Origin: CAVZTA01 sp963778025
Lineage (GTDB): Bacteria > Chloroflexota > Limnocylindria > Limnocylindrales > CSP1-4
Length of the DNA: 64,000 nt
Reading direction: 5' to 3'
Assembly (NCBI GenBank): GCA_963778025.1
Contig: CAVZTA010000019.1
Location: 62,001 to 126,000 of the forward strand
How positions within the stretch are numbered: the stretch's first letter is position 1; each line of letters opens with the position of its first letter. Below the pieces are notes generated by a model. That model ran no database searches and was not told the DNA's origin. It was given only the letters and a program-made list of their open reading frames with translations. Shown piece by piece: positions 47,098-55,242 of the stretch. The translations under genes and the position numbers were made by a program.

Positions 47098-48791
47098 ATG
47101 CCCACCGGGACCGCGGCCCAGCGGATCATCGAGATCGACGGCTCCGAGCTGGACCCCGAGGTCGAGGCGGCGCTCGAGAGCGCGCTCGTCCTCGACCGGC
47201 TCGCGATGCCGGACATGTTCCAGCTGGTGTTCCGCGATCCGGCGCGGGACGTCCTGGCCAAGGCGGGTCTCACGATCGGCGCGGGCATCGTCATCTCGAC
47301 CAGCTCGGTGGACAGCGACTCGCCCGCGGCGCTCATCGACGGCGAGGTCACCTCGATCGAGGCGGAATACGACTCCCTGGGCACGCGTGCCGTCGTCCGC
47401 GGCTACGACCGCTCACACCGCCTGGCCGCGGGGCGCCGGACCCAGACGTTCCAGAACGTGAAGTACTCCGACATCGCGCAGCAGGTCGCCGGCGACGCGG
47501 GCCTGTCGGCGGATGTCGACGACTCGGGCGGGACGCTGGAGCACGTGCTCCAGGCGAACCAGTCGGACCTCGACTTCCTCTACGGGCTGGCGAAACGGAT
47601 CGGCTTCGACTGCCGGGTCGACGGCGAGAAGCTCCTGTTCAAGAAGCCCGCGACGACGTCCGGGGCGCCCGGTGCCGGCGAGTTCGAGGGCGACGATCCG
47701 ACGCAGCTCATCTGGAACGACACGCTCCTCGAGTTCCGGGCGCGGATGAGCGCCGTCGGGCAGGTCAGGACGGTCAAGGTCCGCGGCTGGGATGTCGAGA
47801 AGAAGGAAGCCGTCATCGGCGAGGCCGACGTCCAGGCGACCAACGCCGAGCTGTCCATGACCAACGCGGATCTCGCCGACACCGTCCACGGCGACACGCT
47901 GGTGGTCGTCGACCATCCCGTCGAGGCGCAGGATGCGGCCGACCAGCTGGCCGCCGCGCGGGCCGAGCAGGTGGGCAGCGCCGCGTTCGAGGCGACGGCC
48001 GTCGCGATGGGCTCGCCCGCCCTGAAGTCGGGCGTGGCGGTGCACGTGAGCGGCGTCGACGAGGCGCTCGAGGGCAAGTGGGTCATCAGCAGCTCACGTC
48101 ACGAGTTCGGCAACGGCCCCTATCGGACGTCGCTCGAGTTCGCGGGTCGCCAGGACCGATCGCTGAGCGGCGTCGATCACCGGCGGGACGGGGGACGGCC
48201 GGCTCGCCCATCCCCGGGTGGTCATGCGGCGGTCGTGACCGACAACGACGACCCGCCGAGCATCGGCCGTGTCCGGTGCAGTACCCGTGGCTCGCCGACG
48301 AGGCCGAGTCGTTCTGGGCGCGCGTCATGACGCCGGGCGCGGGGAAGTCGGCTACGGGATGGTGTGGATGCCCAGGTCGGCGACGAGGTGCTCGTCGCGT
48401 TCGAGCATGGGCGACGTCAGCCGCCCGATGGTGCTGGGCGGACTGTGGAACGGCCAGGACGTCATCCCGTTCCAGGTCGACGACCACCTCGATGCCGGGA
48501 TCGTCACCTACTCGGCTTCGTCTCGCGGACCGGCCACCAGATCTCGTTTCTGGGAGTCGTTCGAGACGTCTCGATCCAGCTGCTCACCGAAGAACGGCGT
48601 CGATGGAGCTCGTCCTCGACGAGACGAACAAGGAGCTGCGGATCACGGCCGAGGGCAAGGTCACGGTCGAGGCGACCGGCGACATCGAGTTCAAGACCGA
48701 CGGCGCGTTCAAGGTCAAGGCCAAGTCCGCGCTGTCGCTCGAGGCCGACGGCCAGGTCAAGATCAAGGGCGCCACCGTGGCGCTCAACTAG
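47098..48791 (+). CDS. VgrG-like central spike (Pvc8-like), heavily frameshifted in its last third
   Basis: Residues 1-370 are intact and match the gp27/late-control D fold: ELDPEVEAALESALVLDRL, RAVVRGYDRSHRLAAGRR, YSDIAQQVAGDAGLSAD and GRQDRSLSGV. From about 48275 to 48610 the expected OB-fold is readable only by changing frame repeatedly: VTDNDDPPSIGRVR, then YPWLADEAESFWARVMTPGAG, GYGMVWMP, QVGDEVLVAFEHG, RPMVLGGLWNGQD and GFVSRTGHQISF. The final beta-helix (MELVLDETNKELRITAEGKV to KIKGATVALN) is intact again. The net shift is compatible with a protein of about 564 residues. This is either a decayed gene or a local consensus failure. Confidence 0.85.
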
Positions 48792-48800
48792 GGGCGACCG

Positions 48801-49188
48801 ATGGCGCAGCCGCTGGTCATGGGCGACAAGGTGCAGGGACAGTGTGCGATCCACCAGATCCCGAACCCCGCCTCGGGCGCCCCACAGCCGGCCCCGCCCA
48901 TGCCGTTCAGCGCGCCGCTGACGCTGGGACTCGAGCCCGACCGTGACGATCGGCGGCAAGCCGGTCGCGGTGATCGGCTCGTCCGGCTTCAACACCCCGC
49001 CGCACATCGGCCTGCATCCAGCTGATCCGTTCATGGTCCCGACCATGCAGGAGGGCAAGGTGGCCAGCGGCAGCCCGACGGTGACCGCCGGGGGCAAGCC
49101 GGTCGCCACGACGTCGTCGCAGGTCCTGATGTGCTCGGGCGCGCCCGGCAAGGCCATGCCCAGCGTCACGACCGTGACCGTGGCGTAG
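48801..49188 (+). CDS. PAAR-like spike tip protein (Pvc10-like), one frameshift
   Basis: Skipping one base near 48931 yields 128 residues: MAQPLVMGDKVQGQCAIHQI, then PFSAPLTLGLEP joined to VTIGGKPVAVIGSSG and GSPTVTAGGKPVATTSSQVL. The repeated GGKPVA motifs are typical of PAAR-like (DUF4150-type) proteins that sharpen the spike. It is placed immediately after the spike gene, as expected. Confidence 0.88.
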
Positions 49189-49197
49189 GAGGGGGCG

Positions 49198-49596
49198 ATG
49201 AGCGAGGACTTCATCGGGCGCGGGTGGGGCTTCCCGTTGCGGACCGACGCGACCGGCGGCATCGCGATGGTCTCGCGCGAGCGCGAGATCGAGGAGGCGA
49301 TCCGGCTGATCCTCGGGACGAGCCCCGGCGAGCGACCGATGCGTCCCGAGTTCGGCTGCCGCATCCACGAGTACGTGTTCGCGTCGGCCGACGGGTCGAC
49401 GGCGAACGCGATCGCGGCCGAGGTGCGGGCCGCGCTCCAGCGATGGGAGCCCCGGATCGACGTCCACGACGTGGCGGTGACGTTCGATGCCCGGGACGAC
49501 ACGACCCTGTACATCGACATCCGCTATGCGATCAAGGCGACCAACGACCGGCGCAACCTCGTCTTCCCGTTCTACGTGATCCCCGGCGGCGAGTGA
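49198..49596 (+). CDS. GPW/gp25-family baseplate wedge protein (Pvc9-like)
   Basis: The 132-residue protein reads MSEDFIGRGWGFPLRTDATG and contains EEAIRLILGTSPGERPMRPEFGC, the gp25 lysozyme-fold core that in CIS is structural. It connects the sheath to the baseplate. The frame is intact. Confidence 0.95.
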   Translation: MSEDFIGRGWGFPLRTDATGGIAMVSREREIEEAIRLILGTSPGERPMRPEFGCRIHEYVFASADGSTANAIAAEVRAALQRWEPRIDVHDVAVTFDARDDTTLYIDIRYAIKATNDRRNLVFPFYVIPGGE

Positions 49597-49612
49597 GTCC
49601 AGGAGACACCCG

Positions 49613-51560
49613 ATGGCCCTGCCCGTCCCCAACCTCGACGACCGTCGCTTCCAGGACCTCGTCGACGATGCCAAGCGCCTGGTCCAGCAGCGCTGCCCGG
49701 AGTGGACCGACCACAACGTGTCCGACCCGGGGGTCACGCTCATCGAGCTGTTCGCGTGGATGACCGACCAGGTCGTGTACCGGCTCAATCGCGTCCCCGA
49801 GCGGCACTACGTGAAGTTCCTCGAGCTCATCGGCGTGACGCTGTATCCGCCCACCGCCGCCCGCACCGACGTGACGTTCTGGCTCAGCGGCCCGCAGCCG
49901 GACATCGTGCGCATCGCCGCCGGGACGCAGGTCGCGACGGTCCGCACCGAGACCGACGAGGCGATCGCGTTCGCGACGATCGAGGAGCTGCCCATCATCC
50001 CCTCGTCGCTCGCGCAGCTGGGCTCGATGATCGACGGCAAGACGTACCGCGATCACTGGACCGCGCTCGAGAAGGGCACCGGCGTGTTCGCGTTCAAGGA
50101 GGTGCCGCAGGCCGGCGACGCGCTGTACGTCGGGCTGTCCGAGGCCGTGCCGTCCAACGCGGTCAGGCTGCGCTTCCGGGCCGACATCGAGGGCGTCGGC
50201 GTCGACCCCACGAACCCGCCACTCGCGTGGGAGGCGTGGGACGGCGACTCGTGGGCGCCGTGCGAGCTCGATTCGGACACCACGGGCGGCCTCAACCGGG
50301 ACGGCGACGTGGTCATCCACGTGCCGCGCGGCCATACGGCGTCGATCATCGCGAAGCAGCGGGCGGGGTGGCTGCGCGCTCGTGTGACCGACCCCATCGA
50401 GGGCCAGCCCGCGTACAGCGCGTCACCCAATATCAAGGGCCTCGCCGTCATCACCATCGGCGGCACGGTCGATGCGGTGAACGCCGACGTGGTCCGCGAG
50501 GAGGACCTGGGCGCATCCGAGGGTGTCCCCGGCCAGCGGTTCACGCTCCGCCGCCGACCCGGTCGTCCCGGGGGACGCCCCGGCGGTCCTCGAGGTCGCG
50601 GGCGACGAGGGCTGGGACGAGTGGACCCAGGTCTCGGACTTCGCGGGCTCGGGTCCCGACGACAGGCACTTCGAGCTCGACGTCGCGGAGGGCCAGGTGA
50701 AGCTGGGGCCCGCGGTGCGACTCGCCGATGGCGCGCTCCGCCGCTATGGCGCGGTGCCGCCCAAGGGTGCGCGGCTCCGGCTGCGCGAGTACCGGACCGG
50801 CGGTGGCCGGCGGGGCAACGTCGCGCCCAAGGCGCTGTCGGTGCTGAAGTCGTCGATCCCGTTCGTCGCCCGGGTGGAGAACCGCCGCCCGGCGCGCGGC
50901 GGGGTGGACGGCGAGGACGTCGAGAACGCGATGATCCGCGGGCCGATCCGCCTGCGGGCGCGCGGCCGCGCGGTCACGACGGAGGACTACGAGCAGATCG
51001 CCCGCGAGGCCGCACCCGAGGTCGCCCGAGTCCGTGCGGTGGCCGCGGGAGAGGGCGCCGACGCCGGCTCGGTCCGGGTGCTCATCGTCCCGTCGGCGGT
51101 GTCCGAGGGCGGCCGGCTGCGGTTCGAGCAGCTCGTGCCGGGCGAGGAGACGCTCCAGAAGGTCACCGACCGGCTCGACGAGTCGCGCGTCATCGGGACG
51201 CGCGCGGTCATCGAGCCACCCGTCTATCGCGGCATCACGGTCGTCGCCAGGCTCAAGGCCCGGCCGCGAGTCAATCCGACCCGGCTGCAGGCCGAGGCGC
51301 TGGGGGCGCTGTACGACTACTTCCACCCGATCACCGGCGGCCCCGAGGGCACCGGCTGGCCGTTCGGACGGCCGGTCAACGTGGGCGAGGTGTACTCGGT
51401 GCTCCAGCGGCTGCGCGGGACGGAGCTCGTCGAGGATGCCCGGCTGTTCGGTGCGGACCCGGTCACCGGGCAGCGCGGCCAGCAGACCCCGCGGCTGGAG
51501 CTGGAGCCGCATGCGCTGGTGTTCAGCTACGAGCATCAGATCCTCGTGGAGGGGGCGTGA
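49613..51560 (+). CDS. Baseplate J/gp6-like wedge protein (Pvc11-like), one frameshift
   Basis: After removal of one extra base near 50550 this is a 648-residue baseplate protein. It starts MALPVPNLDDRRFQDLVDDA with DHNVSDPGVTLIELFAWMTD, the usual eCIS gp6-like N-terminus, and contains RARGRAVTTEDYEQIARE and a C-terminal VNVGEVYSVLQRLRG region. The break falls between GQRFTL and ADPVVPGDAPAV. It overlaps the next gene (TGATG). Confidence 0.92.
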
Positions 51561-52114
51561 TGCGCGGGCTGATCCCCGGGCTCGTCTCGCCGCACCCGCT
51601 GCACCCGGCGCTGCCGGCGCTCTATCAGGACGACGCGTTCGCGGCGCGCTTCCTGGGTGCGCTCGATGACATCCTCGCCCCGATCTTCTCGACGCTCGAC
51701 AACTTCGAGACCTACCTCGATCCGTGGCTCACGCCCGACGACTTCCTGACGTGGCTGGCGACGTGGGTGGGTATCGGGCTCGACGAGACGTGGGACGACG
51801 CGCGGCGTCGGGAGGTGGTCGCGCGGGCCGTGGAGCTGTATCGCATGCGCGGCACGGCCGCCGGGCTGGCGGCCCAGATGTCGATCCAGACGGGCGGCGA
51901 GGTCGAGATCATCGAGAACGGGGCGACGGCGTGGTCCGCCGATCCGAACTCGGAGCTGCCGGGATCGCCGGAGCCGCTGGTGGTCGTCCGCATCTCGGTG
52001 CCCGATCCGAAGACGGTGGATACGTCGCGGGTCGACGCGCTCGTCGCGGCGGCCAAGCCCGCGCACGTGCTCCATCGGGTCGAGGTCGTGAAGGGCAAGG
52101 GCGCAGCGGCGTAG
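51560..52114 (+). CDS. Phage tail protein I / gpI-like baseplate protein (Pvc12-like)
   Basis: The 184-residue protein begins MRGLIPGLVSPHPLHPALPA and contains LDDILAPIFSTLDNFETYLDP, FLTWLATWVGIGLDETWDD and LYRMRGTAAGLAAQM, all diagnostic of the P2 gpI family. It is the last recognisable structural gene. In PVC-type loci a fibre gene (Pvc13) would be expected about here, but none is present. Confidence 0.93.
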   Translation: MRGLIPGLVSPHPLHPALPALYQDDAFAARFLGALDDILAPIFSTLDNFETYLDPWLTPDDFLTWLATWVGIGLDETWDDARRREVVARAVELYRMRGTAAGLAAQMSIQTGGEVEIIENGATAWSADPNSELPGSPEPLVVVRISVPDPKTVDTSRVDALVAAAKPAHVLHRVEVVKGKGAAA

Positions 52115-52226
52115 TCCGGGCCGGCCGGCGCATCGGGCCCCTCGTGCATCCGATGCGGGCTACGACGAACGGGCATCCCGGCTCGGCTCGGTCGGTGCTT
52201 GGATCGGCCCGTCCGTCGTCGGCTCG

Positions 52227-52311
52227 TGCACGGGGTGCGTCGATCGACGGCGGAGGGCCCGGTGATCGGCCTCGCCGACCCTCCCGCGCGTCGCAGGATG
52301 CACCGGGTGCA
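52227..52311. promoter_or_regulatory. Two TGCAC-type boxes upstream of the coiled-coil gene
   Basis: TGCACGGGGTGC (52227-52238) and the near-perfect palindrome TGCACCGGGTGCA (52299-52311) are about 72 bases apart in the 285-base spacer after the eCIS operon. The second is 41 bases upstream of a -10-like box. They may be binding sites of a regulator such as the adjacent BTAD protein. Confidence 0.35.
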
Positions 52312-52352
52312 CGGGGACCTTTGTCGGGTACGCGGGTCGACCGGGTGTTGAC

Positions 52353-52358
52353 TATGCT
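52353..52358 (+). promoter_or_regulatory. -10 box before the coiled-coil membrane protein
   Basis: TATGCT is the clearest -10 sequence in the spacer. The GTG at 52400 follows after 41 bases. No good -35 box is visible. Confidence 0.4.
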
Positions 52359-52399
52359 CACCACCGTCGAGCGAGGCTGACGAGGGGTCCAGGCACAGC

Positions 52400-55239
52400 G
52401 TGATCGTCTGCGGCAACTGCGGGACCAGGAACGACCCGTCCGACGCGTTCTGTGTCAACTGCGGGCAGTTCCTCGAGTGGGTCGGCCGCCCCGATGACGG
52501 CTCGGCGGATCAGCCGGCCCAGGCGGCGGATGATGCGGCCGAGCGCCAAGCCGCCGAGCCAGCGGATGACACCGCCGAGCGGGAAGCCGCCAAGGCGGCC
52601 GAACAGCAGCGCCTGGTCGCGGAGCAGGCGGAACGCGAGCGGCAAGCCGCCGCCGCCGAGGCGGAACGCGAGCGGCAAGCCGCCGAGGCCGCCGCGGACG
52701 CGGAGCGCGAGCGTCAGGCGGCGGAAGCAGCAGCCGCGGAGCAGGCGCGTCGGGATGCCGAGCGCCAGGCCGCGGAAGAGGCCGAGCGCGATCGGATAGC
52801 GGCGGAGGCTGCCGCGGCCGAGCAGGCCCGGCTCGAGGCGGAGCGCGCCGAGCAGGAGCGCCAGGCCGCCGAACAGCTCGAGCGCGAGCGGCAGGCCGCC
52901 GAGGCTGCCGCGGCTGAGCAGGCCCGGCTCGAAGCGGAGCGCGCGGAACAGGAGCGTCTGGCGGCGGAGCAGGCCGAACGGGAACGCGAGGCAGCCGATG
53001 CCGCGGAAGCCGAGCGGTCACGACTCGAGGCGGAGCGCGCCGAGCAGGAGCGCCAGGCCGCCGAACAGCTCGAGCGCGAGCGGCAGGCCGCCGAGGCTGC
53101 CGCGGCTGAGCAGGCCCGGCTTGAGGCGGAAGCGGCGGAACGCGAACGACACGCCGCCGAGGCCGCTGCGGCTGAGCAGGCTCGAGTCGATGCCGAGAAG
53201 GCCGAGCAGGAACGCCTGGCTGCCGAGGCGGCCGCGGCAGAAGCGGTGCGGCTGGAGGCGGAACGCGCCGAGCAGGAACGGCTCGAGGCCGAGCGCCAGG
53301 AGCGTGAACGTCTGGCGGCCGAACAGGCCGAGCAGGAACGCCTTGCGTCGGAGCAGATCGCAGCCGAACAGGCGCGGCTCGATGCAGAGAAGGCCGAACA
53401 AGAACGACTGGCGGCTGAGTCGGCTGCCGCTGCCGCTGCGGCCGCCGAGCAAGCCGAGCGCGAACGGCAGGAGGCAGAACGGCAGGCGCAGGAGCGGATC
53501 ACCGCCGAACAGGCCGAACAGGACCGTGTCGAGGCCGAGCGGCTCGCGGCCGAGCAGGCGGCGGCCGAGCAGGCCCGACTCGATGCCGAGAAGCAGGAAC
53601 AGGAACGGCTCGCCGCCGAGGCCGCGGCGGCCGAACAGGCTCGACTCGCCGCCGAACAGGCGGAGCAGGAGCGACTCGCTGCCGAGCAGACGGACCGAGA
53701 ACGCCTCGAGGCCGAGCGGCTCGCGGCCGAACAGGCGGCGGCCGAGCAGGCCCGACTCGACGCCGAGAAGCAGGAACAGGAACGCCTCGCCGCCGAGGCC
53801 GCGGCAGCCGAACAGGCTCGACTCGCCGCCGAACAAGCGGAGCAGGAGCGACTCGAGCGCGAGGAGACCGAGCGAGCCGCGGCCGCCGCTGCCGCTCGCT
53901 GCCGCTGCCGCCGCGGCGACGCCGCCCCGCCGACGCGGTGGCGCCTCGAAACCGATCGCGCGGACGATCGAGGAGGTCGAGGCCGACCAGGCGGCGGCTG
54001 CAGCTTCGGCCCAGCCTCCGGCCGTCGCGCCCCAGCCGCCCATCGCGTCGCCGCCCCCGCCGCCTGCGTGGCCACCGCCGCCCGTCGCACCGGTCGGCGC
54101 TGCGACCGCGACACCACCCCCCGCCGTCACCGCCCAGCCGACGGCGGCGCGACCCGCGACGTCCACGAACGAAGCGCTGCCGCCGCCCATCGCACCCACC
54201 GCGATCCCAGCCCATCCCGCGGCAGCCGTCGCGGCGGCATCCGTCGCCGCGGCCAGCGTCGCGGCCACGGCCACCACGCCCGGCATCATCGCCGGCGCCC
54301 CGCCGCGGCTCGACCCGGATCAGCCCGGTGCGCGACGACCCGGCGAGGTGGCGCAGCCCGCGGCCCGTCAGCCGACCAGCGTCACCAGCCAGCAGCGCCC
54401 GGTGCCGCGTCAGGTCGAGCATCGCGTGGCCCAACCCGGCGACCGGATCTGCAGTAACTGCAGCGAGCCCAACGACCCCACGCGCAAGTTCTGCCGCCGC
54501 TGCGGCACGAACCTCGTGAGCGCCGCGATCGTCCCCGCGAAGCTGCCGTGGTACCGCCGGATCTTCGCGCCCCAGCCGAAACCGGCGAAGACCTATGCCG
54601 CCGGCGAACGCATCGGCTCGATGCGATCAGGCTCCGCGATGGGCGGCGCGAAGCAGGGTCTGGGCGGGGTGATCAAAGGCCGGACGATCCTCGTCGGGAT
54701 CATCGGCCTCCTCGTGGGGCTCGGCCTCATCGGCTATCTCGGCCTTCCGAGCTTCAAGTCGACCGTCGACACCGCACTGGGCGGTGGCCCGCAGCAGCTC
54801 ATCGGCAACATCCAGCGGATGATCAACCCGCAGCTCGAGATCATCCGGCCGAAGCCGGGCGACATCACCTCCGACGACGTCGTCGGCGACCACGCCGCGT
54901 CGCGCGTCTCCGACAAGGGCTCGAACACCGAATGGCAGGCGGCGGGTGATCAGCCCAGCCTCACGATCGCGTTCCCCGAGACGACGGACCTCAGCAACGT
55001 CATCGTCACGAGCGGCGCGGCGAAGGACTTCACGAGCCTGCGCCGGCCCGAGCAGATCCGCTTCCGTGTTCGACGACGGGACGTCGATGACGATCAGGCT
55101 CGAGGACGATCACGATCCGCAGACGTTCGATCTCAAGGCCGCGAAGATCAAGTCGGTGGTCGTGACCGTCATCTCGACGTACGGCCCCGACGACGCGCCG
55201 ATGGCCCTGTCCGAGCTCGAGTTCTTCCGCCGAAAGTAG
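52400..55239 (+). CDS. Zinc-ribbon, giant coiled-coil, membrane-anchored protein, two frameshifts
   Basis: Corrected for extra bases near 53890 and 55066, the protein has 945 residues. Domains in order: zinc ribbon (CGNCG...FCVNCG, residues 4-23); an uninterrupted Ala/Glu/Arg/Gln coiled coil (about 40-490) built of repeats such as AAEQARLEAERAEQERLAAE; a Pro/Ala linker; a second zinc ribbon (CSNCSEPNDPTRKFCRRCG); one membrane helix (TILVGIIGLLVGLGLIGYLGL); and a C-terminal discoidin-like beta domain ending PMALSELEFFRRK. The coil, if continuous, could reach about 65 nm from the membrane into the cytoplasm. It follows the eCIS operon with its own promoter. It could anchor or sense the injection machine; alternatively it is an unrelated envelope protein. 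Confidence 0.8.
52832..53121 (+). repeat. 98-base direct repeat in the coiled-coil gene
   Basis: Positions 52832-52929 and 53024-53121 are identical, 192 bases apart, a whole number of codons. Identity at the third codon position shows recent duplication of coiled-coil units rather than selection on protein alone. Confidence 0.85.
53530..53855 (+). repeat. 149-base near-identical direct repeat in the coiled-coil gene
   Basis: Positions 53530-53678 and 53707-53855 differ at only a few bases and are offset by 177 bases (59 codons). This is a second, independent internal duplication. Confidence 0.85.
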
Positions 55240-55242
55240 CGG

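Noticed and set aside
52600..53870. Regularly repeated short units that could suggest a CRISPR array or other DNA repeat
   Set aside because: The units are codons of a coiled coil, vary throughout, have no constant repeat with unique spacers, and no cas genes are near.
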